A stretch of DNA of 64,000 bases from Gluconobacter sp. Dm-62 (GCF_018256155.1 NZ_JAERLY010000002.1:62001-126000), one strand, 5' to 3'. Shown: positions 1 to 10,866, counted from the first letter of the stretch. Numbers and translations are program-made. Notes: a model not told the origin generated them from the sequence alone.

Positions 1-403
1 GACGCGCATGTTCGAGCACGCAGGCCACAAGGCTCGTCGTGGTCGTTTTGCCATGCGTTCCGCCGATCGCGACGGACCAGCGCAGGCGCATCAGTTCGGC
101 CAGCATTTCCGCGCGCCGCACGACGGGAATGAGCTTGGCGCGGGCAGCTACGACTTCCGGATTGTCCTTTTTCACGGCCGTCGAGGTTACGACGACCTGC
201 GCATCGCCCAGATTGGTGGCGTCATGGCCAATATGCACGACAATCCCGGACTGGCGCAGGCGCTGCACATTGGCGCCCTCGGCAATATCGGAGCCCTGCA
301 CCTTATAGCCCAGCATGTGCAGGACCTCGGCGATACCGGACATGCCGATGCCGCCGATGCCGACGAAGTGAATGGTTCCGATGTTCAGGGGCAGGGCGCG
401 CAT
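1..403 (-). CDS. murC: UDP-N-acetylmuramate--L-alanine ligase (MurC), N-terminal part, cut by the window edge
   Basis: Cytoplasmic ATP-dependent ligase that adds L-Ala to UDP-MurNAc, the first amino acid of the peptidoglycan stem peptide. The reading frame runs from ATG at 403 to the window edge without a stop. It starts [15 protein letters not shown], followed by the GIGGIGMSG nucleotide-binding loop and then [11 protein letters not shown], the Mur ligase P-loop. About 134 residues are visible, so the central and C-terminal domains lie outside. It is the last dcw gene in this window, 39 nt downstream of murG and probably in the same transcript. Identity is clear from the two loops; the rest cannot be judged here. 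Confidence 0.95.
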   Translation of the reverse strand, partial: MRALPLNIGTIHFVGIGGIGMSGIAEVLHMLGYKVQGSDIAEGANVQRLRQSGIVVHIGHDATNLGDAQVVVTSTAVKKDNPEVVAARAKLIPVVRRAEMLAELMRLRWSVAIGGTHGKTTTTSLVACVLEHAR

Positions 404-442
404 GGGGCAGGTACTCTTGGGCAAGAACGAAAAAAACAGGGA

Positions 443-1540
443 TCAGGACCGCAGGGCGGATTCAATCAGATCAGCGACTTTTGCGGCAGCATGAGGGCGC
501 GCACACAGATGAGCGGCTTTTGCTGCATTTTCGAGCTTTTCGGGATGGGAAAACAGGTCTGTCAGCAGAGCCGTCAGGGCTGCGGACGTAAAATCGGGCT
601 GGCGGATCATCCAGGCTGCACCTGCGTCCACGAGTGCCTGACCATTCGCACCCTGTTCATCGGACGCGGCGATGGGGAGTGGCACCAGAATGGATGGCAG
701 CCCGACCATGGCCAGTTCTGCGACTGATGAGCCGCCCGCACGCCCGATCACGAGATGGGCATCTTTCAGGCAGGCCGGAACATCCGTGAAAAACGGTGCA
801 GCCTCGACTTCGATGCAGGCATTTTCGTAAATTGCGCGGACGCGATCCAGATCCTCGGCTTTGATCTGCTGGGTGACTTTCAGGCGGGTGCGGAATTCTT
901 CGGGCAGGGCGGCCAGCGCCTGTGGCACGATCTCGGAGAATACACGTGCACCCAGCGAACCACCCCAGACGAGAAGGTTTATCCTGCCTTCGAGAGGAGC
1001 ATAGACGTTCCCGAACAGCGCCTCGATGCCCGCACGGACGGGCATACCGGTCAGCGTCTTCTGTGCGTTCTTCGGGAGCCGGGCAACGTTCGCGTAGGAT
1101 GTGGCGATTAGCGGTGCAAAGCGGGACAGAAAGGCATTGGCCTGCCCGAGTACGGCATTGCCTTCATGAATGACCATCTCCGGACGTTTTGCGGAAGGAA
1201 GAAGGCGCGATGCGGTCAAAGGCGGGATGGACGGATAGCCGCCGAAACCCACGACAGCCGCCGCGTCCAGAGAGCCGAGGACGCGACGTGCGTTCATCAT
1301 GCCGCGCAGCAGGGCGAGTATGCCACGGACTTTCCCGCCAACGCCTTTGCCAGCCACGCCAGCTCCGTCCAGCACATATTGCGGACGGTCTTTGAACAGG
1401 CCAGTTTCGCGGCGTCCGTGTCGGGCGTCCGTCATCAGGACAAGGTCGTGTCCCCGTTCCGCGAGTACGGTTGCGACGGCTTCGGCCGGGAAGAAATGTC
1501 CGCCCGTGCCACCGGCGGCGATAACGATGGGGCGGCTCAC
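443..1540 (-). CDS. murG: UDP-GlcNAc--lipid I N-acetylglucosaminyltransferase MurG
   Basis: Peripheral inner-membrane GT28 enzyme that adds GlcNAc to lipid I to give lipid II. The 365 residues match the family length. The N-terminal glycine loop GGTGGH is at residues 10-15, HEGN at 125-128, a second glycine loop GGSLGA at 193-198, and GRAGGSSVAELAMVG in the donor-binding C-terminal domain. The start is GTG and overlaps the ftsW stop as GTGA, which suggests translational coupling. murC follows after 39 nt. No unusual residues were noticed. Confidence 0.97.
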   Translation of the reverse strand: MSRPIVIAAGGTGGHFFPAEAVATVLAERGHDLVLMTDARHGRRETGLFKDRPQYVLDGAGVAGKGVGGKVRGILALLRGMMNARRVLGSLDAAAVVGFGGYPSIPPLTASRLLPSAKRPEMVIHEGNAVLGQANAFLSRFAPLIATSYANVARLPKNAQKTLTGMPVRAGIEALFGNVYAPLEGRINLLVWGGSLGARVFSEIVPQALAALPEEFRTRLKVTQQIKAEDLDRVRAIYENACIEVEAAPFFTDVPACLKDAHLVIGRAGGSSVAELAMVGLPSILVPLPIAASDEQGANGQALVDAGAAWMIRQPDFTSAALTALLTDLFSHPEKLENAAKAAHLCARPHAAAKVADLIESALRS

Positions 1541-2730
1541 GGTGCGTTCCTCTCAAACAGTGGTCCTTGGCCATAAGGCGCAGAGGTTCTCTGACCAATC
1601 CGGCTCTGACCGACATGATGACGTGTCAGGGCCAGAACCATACCCATGGTCAGGGCCACCGACATTGCCGAACTGCCGCCATAGGAAATGAAGGGGAGGG
1701 TCATGCCCTTTGTCGGGATCAGATGCAATGTCGAACCCATGTTGACGAAGGCCTGAAGACCGAAACCGGTCACCAATCCGGCAGCAGACACGATGACGAA
1801 CGGGTCTTCCTCGTGCATCAGCTTGAGCAGGGTGCGCAGGACAATGATCCCGAAAAGCATGATAATTCCGATGCACAGGATTAGGCCGTATTCTTCGCCG
1901 GCAACCGCGAAAACGAAGTCAGCATGGGCATCGGGCAGCAGATCTTTCACGCGGCCTTCGCCGGGCCCGCGTCCCAGCAGGCCGCCATTGCCGAACGCCC
2001 GTAGAGCGGTGTCGATCTGGTAGTGGTCACCGACATCCGGGTGCAGGAAGCGCTGCACACGGGACTGGACGTGCGGGAAGACGATGTAGGCGACAGCAAA
2101 CGCTCCCGCCATTCCAGCGACGCACAAGCCGACCCAGTAGAGTTTGAGGCCATCCACAAACAACTGTGTCATGAAGACCATCGTGATGACGGACAGCATT
2201 CCAATGTCAGGCTGTGATTTCAGCAGGACCAAAATGAACCCGAAGCATGCGAAGGCTACCAGCATCCCGGGGAAGGCAATATTACCCCACATTACGACGG
2301 AACGGCGTGCGGACAGCAGCCATCCGGTCATAACTGCAAAGCACGGCTTGAGAAACTCGGAGGGCTGGACCGACATCATGGGCAACGCAATCCAGCGGCG
2401 CGCGCCCTTGATTTCCATGCCATGCACCAGCGTCATGGCCGTAGCCCCAAGAGCTATAATGCCACCGATGATCGCCAGCTTCTTGATAGCTTGCCGGGAC
2501 AGGTAGGAGGTTCCGAGCACGATGGCTCCCGCCAGTGCCAGAAAGATTACCTGCTTGAGAATGAACATGTTGCGCGAGGCGCCAATACGCGAAGCCACTG
2601 CAGGACTGGCTGCAAGCATCAGCACATAGCCCAGACCGATCAGCAGGCCGACACAGGCCAGCGTTACCCGGTCCAGGTTTCGCCACCAGCGGGCAACAGC
2701 AGAAGTATCGACACGGGAAAGTCCCGACAT
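1537..2730 (-). CDS. ftsW: Septal peptidoglycan glycosyltransferase FtsW (SEDS family)
   Basis: Polytopic inner-membrane SEDS protein that polymerises lipid II at the septum together with the class B PBP FtsI. The 397 residues hold about ten hydrophobic segments. Conserved features include PSEFLKP after the GARRWI segment, the GGLLGRGPGEG loop and HADFVFAVAGEEYG, all typical of FtsW/RodA. FtsW rather than RodA is chosen because it lies between murD and murG in the dcw cluster. The gap from the murD stop is 4 nt and its own stop overlaps the GTG of murG. Confidence 0.95.
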   Translation of the reverse strand: MSGLSRVDTSAVARWWRNLDRVTLACVGLLIGLGYVLMLAASPAVASRIGASRNMFILKQVIFLALAGAIVLGTSYLSRQAIKKLAIIGGIIALGATAMTLVHGMEIKGARRWIALPMMSVQPSEFLKPCFAVMTGWLLSARRSVVMWGNIAFPGMLVAFACFGFILVLLKSQPDIGMLSVITMVFMTQLFVDGLKLYWVGLCVAGMAGAFAVAYIVFPHVQSRVQRFLHPDVGDHYQIDTALRAFGNGGLLGRGPGEGRVKDLLPDAHADFVFAVAGEEYGLILCIGIIMLFGIIVLRTLLKLMHEEDPFVIVSAAGLVTGFGLQAFVNMGSTLHLIPTKGMTLPFISYGGSSAMSVALTMGMVLALTRHHVGQSRIGQRTSAPYGQGPLFERNAP

Positions 2731-2734
2731 GGTG

Positions 2735-4081
2735 TCAATTCTCCTGCTTCTGCGTGCGTGTGGTGCCCGAATGGCCTGATTTTACGATATTATCGCAAAT
2801 CTGAAGGAAGTGTGAACCTCGATCCTCGAAACTGCGAAATTGATCGAAACTTGCACAGGCCGGTGACAGCAGAACGATGGGGATGTTCTGTTCGATAGCC
2901 GCTTCAAACGCGGCGGGGACAGCTTTTTCCAGCGTTTCACACTGCTGGAAGGGTACGCGATGCGTTTCCAGCGTGGCTGCCAGAATATCCGCGTCCTGTC
3001 CGATCAGAAAAGCCTGTGCAATGCGATTGAAAAAGGGCGCGAGACTCTCGATGCCACCAGTTTTTGAAACGCCGCCCGCAATCCACATGACCTTGTCATA
3101 AGCGGCGAGAGCTTTTGAGACGGCCTCGGCGTTCGTGGCCTTGCTGTCATTGATGAAAGAAATTCCGTCGCGTTCCGCGACTTTCTGCAGGCGATGCTCA
3201 AGCCCGGGAAAGGATTTGAGGCCGATCCGGATTGCCATTTCATCAAGGCCGAGATGGCGCGCAATGGCCAAAGCCGCGCCGACATTCTGGGCATTGTGAC
3301 GTCCGGGAAGGGCAGGGCCGTCATAGGGCGGCAGGGTGTCGGCATCCAGTTCAACGACCTGCACGCCACGCGATGTAACCTGTGACGCGATGGATTGGCA
3401 CCAATCATCATCCATGCCGATCACGGCCAGATCGTCCGGACCCATATTATCAAAAACATGGGCTTTGGCCGCCGCATAACCCGCCATATCACCGTGCCGG
3501 TCCAGATGATCGGGGGTCAGGTTCAGCAGACATGCCGCGTTTGCATGGAACTGGTCGAGGCGTTCCAGCATGTAGGACGACATTTCGATGACATACACGC
3601 CGTCGTCGGCCAGCAGGGGCAATGCGAGCGATGCCGTTCCAAGATTGCCACCCGCCGCGCAGGGCCGCCCGGCCGTTGTGACAAGATGGGCGATCAAGGC
3701 CGTCGTGGTCGATTTTCCGTTTGTTCCGGTGACGGCGACGAACGCGGCCTTTGAGCCAGACTTCCGAACGGCGCGATACAGGATCTCGGCATCGGACAGG
3801 ATCTGGATCCCCTGCGCTCTTGCGAGATCCGCGACGGGATGGGCTTTGGGCAGCAGATGCGGAATGCCCGGAGACAGGATGAGGGCCGTCATGCCAGACA
3901 GGTCGGTCAGGGGAGCGACCGTCAGATTTGGCTGCGCAGGAAGATCGGCATTGCGATCATCCCAGGCCTGAACGTCCGCACCCATTGCGAGTAGTGCCTG
4001 CACGACAGCTGCGCCATTACGCCCCAGACCGCAGACGGCGTAACGCTCGCCCGCAAGAAGGTCGGACGGAAAGCTGCTCAT
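2735..4081 (-). CDS. murD: UDP-N-acetylmuramoylalanine--D-glutamate ligase (MurD)
   Basis: Cytoplasmic ligase adding D-Glu to UDP-MurNAc-L-Ala. The P-loop [11 protein letters not shown] is present, then [11 protein letters not shown] and FINDSKATN, which are family motifs. The open frame reaches up to 4108, but the ATG at 4081 (MSSFPSD) is preferred. It overlaps the mraY stop as ATGA, like other junctions here, and gives 448 residues, the usual size. The longer start would add nine residues inside mraY. It is followed by ftsW 4 nt downstream. Confidence 0.95.
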   Translation of the reverse strand: MSSFPSDLLAGERYAVCGLGRNGAAVVQALLAMGADVQAWDDRNADLPAQPNLTVAPLTDLSGMTALILSPGIPHLLPKAHPVADLARAQGIQILSDAEILYRAVRKSGSKAAFVAVTGTNGKSTTTALIAHLVTTAGRPCAAGGNLGTASLALPLLADDGVYVIEMSSYMLERLDQFHANAACLLNLTPDHLDRHGDMAGYAAAKAHVFDNMGPDDLAVIGMDDDWCQSIASQVTSRGVQVVELDADTLPPYDGPALPGRHNAQNVGAALAIARHLGLDEMAIRIGLKSFPGLEHRLQKVAERDGISFINDSKATNAEAVSKALAAYDKVMWIAGGVSKTGGIESLAPFFNRIAQAFLIGQDADILAATLETHRVPFQQCETLEKAVPAAFEAAIEQNIPIVLLSPACASFDQFRSFEDRGSHFLQICDNIVKSGHSGTTRTQKQEN

Positions 4082-5169
4082 CGCAGTTTCAGTGTTGCCA
4101 GACCGCACAGGCCCAGCACGATGGAGACGATCCAGAAGCGGATCACGATTTTCGGCTCCTGCCAGCCCTTTTTCTCAAAATGGTGATGCAGGGGCGCCAT
4201 GAGGAATACGCGCCGTCCTGTCCGCTTGAACCAGAAGATCTGAATGACGACGGAAAGGGTTTCAGCCACGAAGACGCCGCCCACGATGCACAGGACGAGT
4301 TCATGCTTGGTGGCGACGGCTACGGCTCCGAGAGCGCCCCCCAGGGACAGGGAACCGGTGTCGCCCATGAAGACGGCAGCCGGTGGGGCATTGAACCACA
4401 GGAAGCCGAGGCCCGCGCCAATCAGAGCCGCGCAGAAAACCGCGAGTTCGCCGGTGCCCGGAACCGGGTGGAGTTGCAGGTAGTCGGCGAAGACGTGATT
4501 GCCGACCAGATACGAAATCAGGGCGAAGACCAGTGCTGCGATTACGACCGGGACGATGGCCAGACCATCCAGACCATCCGTGAAGTTCACGGCGTTTCCG
4601 AAGCCGGTGATGGTGATCATTGCAAAGATCGGAAAAGCGTAGCCCAACGGAAGCAGCACATCCTTCACGAACGGAAAGGCGAGCATGTTGCGCAGTTCCG
4701 GCGGCGTCAGATATTGCAGCCAGATTCCGGCAACCAGTGATGCCAGAAATTCGCAGCCCAATCGGGTGCGCTTGGAAACGCCGGTCGTGTTGCGCTTGGA
4801 CAGCTTCAGGTAATCGTCAGCAAACCCGACTGCCCCGAAAGCCGCCGTTGTCAGCATGACGGCCCAGACAAAGCCATTCGTCAGATCGGCCCAGAGCAGG
4901 GTCGCCGAAAACAGGGCGATCAGGATCAGCATGCCGCCCATCGTGGGCGTTCCGGCCTTTTCCAGAATATGCCGCTCGGGCCCGACCGTGCGGATCGGCT
5001 GGCCTTCTCGCTGGATCCGCTTGAGCTGCGCGATGAACGGATTGCCCAGTGCCAGCGAGATGACCAGCGCGGTGAGGCAAGCGCAGCCCGAGCGGAACGT
5101 CAGGTAATGGAACAGGTTGAAAAACCCGCCATGGGACGTGTCGTGAGCGGCGATGAGATTGAAAAGCAT
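4078..5169 (-). CDS. mraY: Phospho-N-acetylmuramoyl-pentapeptide-transferase MraY
   Basis: Integral membrane enzyme that moves phospho-MurNAc-pentapeptide to undecaprenyl phosphate, making lipid I. The 363 residues carry about ten transmembrane segments. FADDYLKL holds the Asp pair that binds Mg, [13 protein letters not shown] is the catalytic loop, and [10 protein letters not shown] and the HHHFEKKG histidine loop follow. All the expected signature residues are present. The murF stop and the mraY ATG share one base (TGATG), so the genes are coupled. Confidence 0.97.
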   Translation of the reverse strand: MLFNLIAAHDTSHGGFFNLFHYLTFRSGCACLTALVISLALGNPFIAQLKRIQREGQPIRTVGPERHILEKAGTPTMGGMLILIALFSATLLWADLTNGFVWAVMLTTAAFGAVGFADDYLKLSKRNTTGVSKRTRLGCEFLASLVAGIWLQYLTPPELRNMLAFPFVKDVLLPLGYAFPIFAMITITGFGNAVNFTDGLDGLAIVPVVIAALVFALISYLVGNHVFADYLQLHPVPGTGELAVFCAALIGAGLGFLWFNAPPAAVFMGDTGSLSLGGALGAVAVATKHELVLCIVGGVFVAETLSVVIQIFWFKRTGRRVFLMAPLHHHFEKKGWQEPKIVIRFWIVSIVLGLCGLATLKLR

Positions 5170-6542
5170 CAGGAAGAAACCGGGCTGGAAGCGTTATCGA
5201 GGACTGAGATCACGTCACGCATCCGGCTGCCGAAGCTGCCTTTCACGAGCAGAAGATCACCGGGACGAAGGGCGTTGAGGAGCAGGGGCGCCAGAGACGC
5301 GGCATCAGCGGCGTATCCGCCCTGAAGCTCGGACGGAAGCGCGTCGTAGAGCGCGCGCATATGAGGCCCGCAGCAGAAGGCAACAGCTTTGGCAGACTGC
5401 ACGGCATCGGCCAGAGAGCGGTGTTCGGCGTCGGCGAACGTGCCGAGTTCGCGGATGTCCCCGAGGGCCGCGATGTGACGCTGGGCTGGGAGGAGTGCGA
5501 GGGTTGCCAGAGCTGCGCGGACGCTGGGTGTGGAGGCGTTGTAACTCTCATCGAGCAGCCGCACGTTGTTCAGGATCGTACGGATCTGCCCACGTCCGGC
5601 AGCCGGTACAAAGTTCCGTAATGCGTTGGCGGCAACGGCGACGTCTTCGCCAAGGGCTGCAACCGCGCCGAGCGCAAGAGCCGCGTTGCGGGCCAGATGC
5701 TCGCCCGGAGCCGTCAGTGTCACGTTCTGGGTGCCGCATGCCATGTGCAGCGAAAAATGACTGCCGTCTGCTGAACAGTGCAGATTTTCGATCCGGAGCT
5801 CTGCGGCTTCTGAGAAGCCTGAACGCCAAAGAACGCAGCTTTCGGGGAGAGCCTTTGTGAAATAGGTCTGCCCGAGCGCGTCATCGGGAACGATGGCGGT
5901 GCCCTTGTCTGACAGCGCGCCGAACAAGGCGGATTTTTCCCGCGCAATTGCCTCGATGCTGCCCATATGGCCGAGATGCGCCGTGCCGATCGTGGTGATG
6001 ATCGCAACAACGGGTCGGACCTGAGCGGCCAGAGGCGCGATCTCGCCCACATGGTTCATGCCGACTTCACTGATGCAGAACCGCGCGTCCTGCGGCAGGC
6101 GTGCCAGCGTCAGGGGAACGCCCCAGTGATTGTTGTAGGACGCCACGGCGGCATGTGTCGGGCCGATGGCGGACAGCGCGACGTTCAGCATGTCCTTGGT
6201 CGTCGTTTTGCCGACACTTCCGGTGATGGCGACGACTTTTCCGCGAAAGCGCGAGCGCGCATAGCGGCCCAGATCGACAAGGGCGGTCATGGTGTCCGAG
6301 ACGATCAGAAGGCGCGGATCGTCCAGACCTGTCGTGTCATGCACAAGCGCGCAGGCGGCGCCTTTGTCCAGAGCTTGCTGGACATGGGCATGGCCGTCGC
6401 TCGTTTCGCCATGCAGGGCAATGAACAGGTCGCCCGGTGCCAAAGTTCGGGTATCGATCGAAATGCCCGTGACCTGAACATCTACGTTCAGCGTTCCGCC
6501 GGTTGCAGCCCGAAGGTCCGCGCTGTTCCACAGAGCGTTCAT
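5169..6542 (-). CDS. murF: UDP-N-acetylmuramoyl-tripeptide--D-alanyl-D-alanine ligase (MurF)
   Basis: Cytoplasmic Mur ligase that adds D-Ala-D-Ala to the UDP-MurNAc-tripeptide. The 457 residues contain an N-terminal UDP-binding domain with [13 protein letters not shown], the P-loop [12 protein letters not shown], the [23 protein letters not shown] segment of the central domain, and [12 protein letters not shown] in the C-terminal domain, which is typical of MurF. The start ATG overlaps the murE stop by 4 nt. No anomalies were seen. Confidence 0.96.
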   Translation of the reverse strand: MNALWNSADLRAATGGTLNVDVQVTGISIDTRTLAPGDLFIALHGETSDGHAHVQQALDKGAACALVHDTTGLDDPRLLIVSDTMTALVDLGRYARSRFRGKVVAITGSVGKTTTKDMLNVALSAIGPTHAAVASYNNHWGVPLTLARLPQDARFCISEVGMNHVGEIAPLAAQVRPVVAIITTIGTAHLGHMGSIEAIAREKSALFGALSDKGTAIVPDDALGQTYFTKALPESCVLWRSGFSEAAELRIENLHCSADGSHFSLHMACGTQNVTLTAPGEHLARNAALALGAVAALGEDVAVAANALRNFVPAAGRGQIRTILNNVRLLDESYNASTPSVRAALATLALLPAQRHIAALGDIRELGTFADAEHRSLADAVQSAKAVAFCCGPHMRALYDALPSELQGGYAADAASLAPLLLNALRPGDLLLVKGSFGSRMRDVISVLDNASSPVSS

Positions 6543-7999
6543 GCCGCACCTGCCCGTTCACGGATGACGAGACGGTCGTCGAAGGGCAGGACGTCCGTGC
6601 CGACGATCTGACCCTGCTCATGCCCTTTTCCAGCGACGACAAGGATGTCGCCGGGCTTCAGGGCTTCAAGCCCTGCTGCGATGGCGCGGCGACGGTCTGC
6701 GATTTCGAGCGCGTCGGGGCATGCCGTCAGGATTTCAGAACGGATGGATGCTGGGTCTTCGGTGCGCGGATTGTCGTCCGTCACGATGGCCAGATCTGCC
6801 ATTCGGGCAGCGACTTCCCCCATGAGTGGGCGTTTGCCGCGGTCACGGTCACCGCCTGCGCCGAAAACCACGACCAGACGTCCTGCCGTATGTGGGCGCA
6901 GGCTGGACAGGACGCAGTCGAGCGCATCGGGGGTGTGGGCATAATCGACATAGGCTGCGGCGCCGTTGGGCAATGCGACGGCGCGTTCGCACCGGCCGTG
7001 GACGCCGGTCAGACGCGGCAGAAGTTCGACAACATGTCGGGCTTCGGCGTCGTCGTTCCAGCACATGGCGGCTGCCAGCATCACATTGTCGGCCTGAAAA
7101 CGCCCAGGCAGAGAGAGGGAGATTTCAGGCAGCTCCTCGCCGTGCAGAGCCAGACGCAGGATTTGACCGGATGGCGTGGGACGCGCTTCGATCAGTCGGA
7201 GTGTGGTTCCGTTGCGTCCGACACTGCGAAGTTTCAGGCTGCGCCGGGCTGCAATATCCTGAAGGGCAGTGAAAGTCTCGTTGTCCATGTCCGCGTTGAC
7301 GACCGCGATGCCGCCAGCAGGCAGAACGTCCTCAAACAGGCGCAGCTTTGCCGTCCGGTAGGCTTCCAGTGTCAGATGATAATCGAGATGGTCGCGCGTC
7401 AGATTGGAGAAACCTGCCGCCGTCAGCGTAATACCGTCCAGCCGATGCTGCTCAAGTCCGTGCGATGAAGCTTCGAGCGCGACATGCTCGACCCCGCTGT
7501 AAGCCAGTGCGGCGAGAGTTTGGGATAGCGATACGGGATCCGGCGTTGTCAAACTCGGTGGGGCCGGAACGTCCGTGTCTGAAATGAGGCCCAGCGTCCC
7601 AAGGCTTGCTGCCCGTTTTCCCTGAAGGATCCAGAGCTGGCGCAGGAAATCGGCCGTGCTGCTCTTACCGTTCGTTCCAGTGATTGCCGCAATGCAGGAG
7701 GGCTGCGGGCCTGCAAGGATAAACGCCATGCGGGCAAGCAGCTTCTTGGCGTCGGGGCGCATGATTACGGGGAGCGTTGCAGTCGGGCGCGCAATATCAT
7801 GATCCACGATCACGGCAGCGGCCCCCTGCGAGATTGCCTGCGTAATGAAGGCACTTCCGTCCTGCTTCACTCCGCGCAGGGCAAAGAACAGCGTTCCCGG
7901 CCCAACTCTACGGCTGTCAGCCGTTACGGCAAGGATGTCGGGATCGTCTGTCAGGGACTGCGACGTGCCGCAAAGGGCGAAAAGCTGGGAAAGGCGCAT
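6539..7999 (-). CDS. murE: UDP-N-acetylmuramoyl-L-alanyl-D-glutamate--2,6-diaminopimelate ligase (MurE)
   Basis: Cytoplasmic ligase adding the third stem amino acid. The P-loop GTNGKSS lies at residues 108-114. A DNPR motif in the C-terminal part (DDNPRTEDP) is the signature that selects meso-diaminopimelate over lysine, so the wall should be of the meso-DAP type expected for Gram-negatives. The length of 486 residues is normal. It starts 8 nt after the ftsI stop and overlaps murF by 4 nt. Confidence 0.96.
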   Translation of the reverse strand: MRLSQLFALCGTSQSLTDDPDILAVTADSRRVGPGTLFFALRGVKQDGSAFITQAISQGAAAVIVDHDIARPTATLPVIMRPDAKKLLARMAFILAGPQPSCIAAITGTNGKSSTADFLRQLWILQGKRAASLGTLGLISDTDVPAPPSLTTPDPVSLSQTLAALAYSGVEHVALEASSHGLEQHRLDGITLTAAGFSNLTRDHLDYHLTLEAYRTAKLRLFEDVLPAGGIAVVNADMDNETFTALQDIAARRSLKLRSVGRNGTTLRLIEARPTPSGQILRLALHGEELPEISLSLPGRFQADNVMLAAAMCWNDDAEARHVVELLPRLTGVHGRCERAVALPNGAAAYVDYAHTPDALDCVLSSLRPHTAGRLVVVFGAGGDRDRGKRPLMGEVAARMADLAIVTDDNPRTEDPASIRSEILTACPDALEIADRRRAIAAGLEALKPGDILVVAGKGHEQGQIVGTDVLPFDDRLVIRERAGAA

Positions 8000-8007
8000 G
8001 AGACGTT

Positions 8008-9993
8008 TCAGTGCTGTGTCTTGGAGGGCGGGGTCTTTGGGGCGTGTGGCTGATTGCGGGGATCGCCCGGATCATTCCCGGGACCAAGGGCACGGTATCC
8101 GGCGGGAACGGCTGGGTTCATTGGAATGGCCAGAGAAGCGTCGATGGCGTCCTTGTTTGCCAGATCCGGGAACTGGTTCAGGATCGGGCCGACGCGCGAG
8201 ATGATCTTCTTGACGGTGGGCGCTGCGTTCCAGGCCGCTGTCGTCCAGCCATGCGTGGCGGCTGTGCCTTGCGGACTGTCGAGCATCACGTAAACCGCGT
8301 AGTGCGGGTTGTTCATCGGGAACACGCTGGTGAACGCTGAGACGTTGACGTGTTTCAGGTAGCCGCCATGCGCGCCAATTTTTTCCGCCGTGCCGGTTTT
8401 GCCGCCAACATAGTAGCCTGGTACCTCCGCGGATTTACCGCTGCCCAGTGTCACGTCGAGCCGCAGCAGCTTGCGCAGGAGTGCCGAAGTCTGCTCGGAC
8501 AGGACACGGGTGCCCACGGGCGTTTCGGCACCGATCTCGTCGCTGTCTGCCCCCGGTCGGTAGGCGACAGGACGAACCTGTGCCGCATCGGCATCCGGAA
8601 CGGGTTTGCTGTCGTCCTCGGTATCGCGCGCCACGAGGGTTGGTTTGAGCAGGATACCGCCATTCACGGTTGCTGCCGTGCCACGGACGATGGCCAGCGG
8701 CGGCTCGGCCACACCATGTCCAAACCCGACCGTCATAACCGTGGAAATGCCCCAGTTGCGTGATGCGGGAACGAGGGGACGTCCGGCTTCGGGCAGTTCG
8801 ACGGGAACACGGTTGAAAAAGCCCATGTTCCGCAGCCAGTCCTGCTGCCGCGCCGCGCCCACATCGAGCGCAATATGCGCCGCTGCCGGATTGGACGAAA
8901 AGGCCAGAACGCCGGGCAGGGAGAGCCATGGGGCGAAATGGTCCGTCTTCATGTCGCGGATCGTAAAGCGGCCTACCCGGATCGGGATGGTCGAAAAGCG
9001 GTCCCACAGATGGACGACGCCGAGTTGCAGGCCCATTGCGGCGGTCTGGAGCTTGAAGGTTGAACCGGGCTCGTACATGCCAGTGACGGCGCGGTTGAAG
9101 CGCGCATCGTTGGGGGCGTGGCCGAAATCGTTGGCGTCGTAATCGGGCAGGCTGACCATAGCCAGGATTTCGCCCGTGCGGACATCCATGACGATCGCGC
9201 TCGCACCAATGGCCGAGAATTCGTCTTTTGCAGCCTGAAGTTCGTCATGTGCGACGGTCTGCACGCGGACGTCCAGTGACAGGCGCAGCGGCGACTTGTC
9301 GGAGTTCAGGCGCTTGTCGAAATACCGTTCCACCCCCGCAATGCCGTGATCGTCGATATCGACACTGCCCATGATCTGCGCAGCGGTGCGCCCCAGAGGG
9401 TAATGACGGCGTTCGCCAGCTTCGAAATAGATGCCGGGAATGCCCAGATTGTTGATCGCGATCTCCTGAACGGGCGAAATGTCACGGGCCAGATAGACGA
9501 ACTGTTTCTTTAGCGACAGGCGACGGATCGTCTCGTCACGATCGAGCTGCGGCAGAACTTTCCGGAGCTTGTCGGCAGCATCAGCCGGATCGATCAGTTC
9601 CATCGGATTGGCATAGACCTGCGCCACGGGAAGCGAGAGCGCGAGGGCCTGACCTGTACGGTCCGTGATGGTGGCGCGCTTGACAGTCGGCAGGACGAAA
9701 TCACCCGACATTTCTCCGCGAGGATCACTTTTGGGAATTTCCGGGACCTGAGGCGCAATCTGGCGTTTTTCAGGCTCCATCGGCATCAGGACAGTGGCGA
9801 CAGTCGCCTTCAGGGCAACAGCGCCATAAATTGCGAGAAATCCCATCCCGACGCCGAGCAGACGCCCATGCATCTGGTCAAGATTCAGCCTACGAAATCC
9901 CCGCGGCGTTACGCTCTGCCGGAAACGCCCTGACGGCACATCCGGACGCTCGGGGCGCTGCGAACCGGAAGAAGGTGGCACGTCCTGAGGCAT
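8008..9993 (-). CDS. ftsI: Septal transpeptidase FtsI / penicillin-binding protein 3
   Basis: Inner-membrane class B PBP that cross-links septal peptidoglycan and works with FtsW. The N-terminal 40 residues are cytoplasmic and basic, with one membrane segment at about 45-70. A dimerisation domain follows, then the transpeptidase domain with S311-T-F-K314 (SxxK), S366-S-N368 (SxN) and KTG at 532-534. The length of 661 residues is at the upper end for alphaproteobacterial FtsI. An 81-nt gap separates it from ftsL upstream, the largest gap inside the cluster. Confidence 0.95.
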   Translation of the reverse strand: MPQDVPPSSGSQRPERPDVPSGRFRQSVTPRGFRRLNLDQMHGRLLGVGMGFLAIYGAVALKATVATVLMPMEPEKRQIAPQVPEIPKSDPRGEMSGDFVLPTVKRATITDRTGQALALSLPVAQVYANPMELIDPADAADKLRKVLPQLDRDETIRRLSLKKQFVYLARDISPVQEIAINNLGIPGIYFEAGERRHYPLGRTAAQIMGSVDIDDHGIAGVERYFDKRLNSDKSPLRLSLDVRVQTVAHDELQAAKDEFSAIGASAIVMDVRTGEILAMVSLPDYDANDFGHAPNDARFNRAVTGMYEPGSTFKLQTAAMGLQLGVVHLWDRFSTIPIRVGRFTIRDMKTDHFAPWLSLPGVLAFSSNPAAAHIALDVGAARQQDWLRNMGFFNRVPVELPEAGRPLVPASRNWGISTVMTVGFGHGVAEPPLAIVRGTAATVNGGILLKPTLVARDTEDDSKPVPDADAAQVRPVAYRPGADSDEIGAETPVGTRVLSEQTSALLRKLLRLDVTLGSGKSAEVPGYYVGGKTGTAEKIGAHGGYLKHVNVSAFTSVFPMNNPHYAVYVMLDSPQGTAATHGWTTAAWNAAPTVKKIISRVGPILNQFPDLANKDAIDASLAIPMNPAVPAGYRALGPGNDPGDPRNQPHAPKTPPSKTQH

Positions 9994-10074
9994 CGTGCGG
10001 GGGTGCGTCCTGTTGAAGGGCTCGCCCTAAGCTATCCGAAAATGCTGAACGAGCGGTTAACGATGGAAGAGCTT

Positions 10075-10866
10075 TCAGTTAGCCAACGGCACAGGCGCGG
10101 GCAATGCGTCATTCGCATTTCCCAGAGCGGAAAGTTGTGTGCGATGCGTATGTGGGCGTTCTTCGGCCAGACGTGTCACTGCTGCAGTATGGCTGACGCG
10201 CACGGTCTGTGGGTGCCAGGCGGCGACCATCAATGGAGCAGGATGGCTTTCACGATAGCTCACAAGGCGGACACCTGGCGCGCTGTCCGGATGAGCGTGG
10301 ACAGGAGGCGTAGCCGTGCGTGGCGTAGCCAGAGCCAGTTGCGTATCCGCACTGCGAGCATGGGCGGTGTGCGGCTTGTCGATGGCAGGCTTCGAGACTG
10401 CAACAGGGTGACTGGCCATGGCCACGACCACCGGGTGAGAGGCGGGAGCAGTCTGAACGGGAGCAGGAGCATGTACGGCTGTCTGCGGTGCTGGCAGGGG
10501 AAGATGTGCTGCTTCGGCAGCGCGGTTCACGACTTCATGCAGCCCTTCGCGCGGGTCTGCCGGCTGTGCTTTCGAGCCGGGCGCAGGAAGATGCGCTTCG
10601 AGCGACGCCATGCGGATGAACTGGTCCGGCTCCATCGGATGCAGGGCGGGAACAAAACGTGCTGCCAGAGTATTCAGGCGATCCGGCTGGTTCAGGAGTG
10701 CCCATTCGGTGCGAAGCATGGCGGTCTGGCCGCGCACGCGCTGCGTCTCCTGCACGATCTTCGTGATCTTCTGATCCAGAACCGTGGTTTCATGCTTCTT
10801 GGTATAGAGAAACAGGCCAGATCCTGCGGCGAGGACAGCGCAGGCGACGGTGAAGGGCCGGATCAT
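10075..10866 (-). CDS. ftsL: FtsL-like divisome protein with a long His/Pro/Ala-rich C-terminal extension
   Basis: FtsL is a small bitopic protein that, with FtsB, activates FtsWI. Residues 1-20 form one membrane anchor ([18 protein letters not shown]). Residues about 25-60 form a heptad-like helix ([19 protein letters not shown]) ending in the [15 protein letters not shown] segment seen in FtsL. Position between rsmH and ftsI confirms the identity. After about residue 100 comes a low-complexity periplasmic tail rich in His, Pro and Ala up to residue 263. FtsL is usually 90-130 residues, so the tail is an unusual addition. The start ATG overlaps the rsmH stop. Confidence 0.85.
   Translation of the reverse strand: MIRPFTVACAVLAAGSGLFLYTKKHETTVLDQKITKIVQETQRVRGQTAMLRTEWALLNQPDRLNTLAARFVPALHPMEPDQFIRMASLEAHLPAPGSKAQPADPREGLHEVVNRAAEAAHLPLPAPQTAVHAPAPVQTAPASHPVVVAMASHPVAVSKPAIDKPHTAHARSADTQLALATPRTATPPVHAHPDSAPGVRLVSYRESHPAPLMVAAWHPQTVRVSHTAAVTRLAEERPHTHRTQLSALGNANDALPAPVPLAN

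Noticed and set aside
3928-4740. A 270-codon + strand frame opposite murD/mraY
   Set aside because: Composition is Glu/Gln/His/Arg-rich and it crosses two genuine Mur genes; not a gene.
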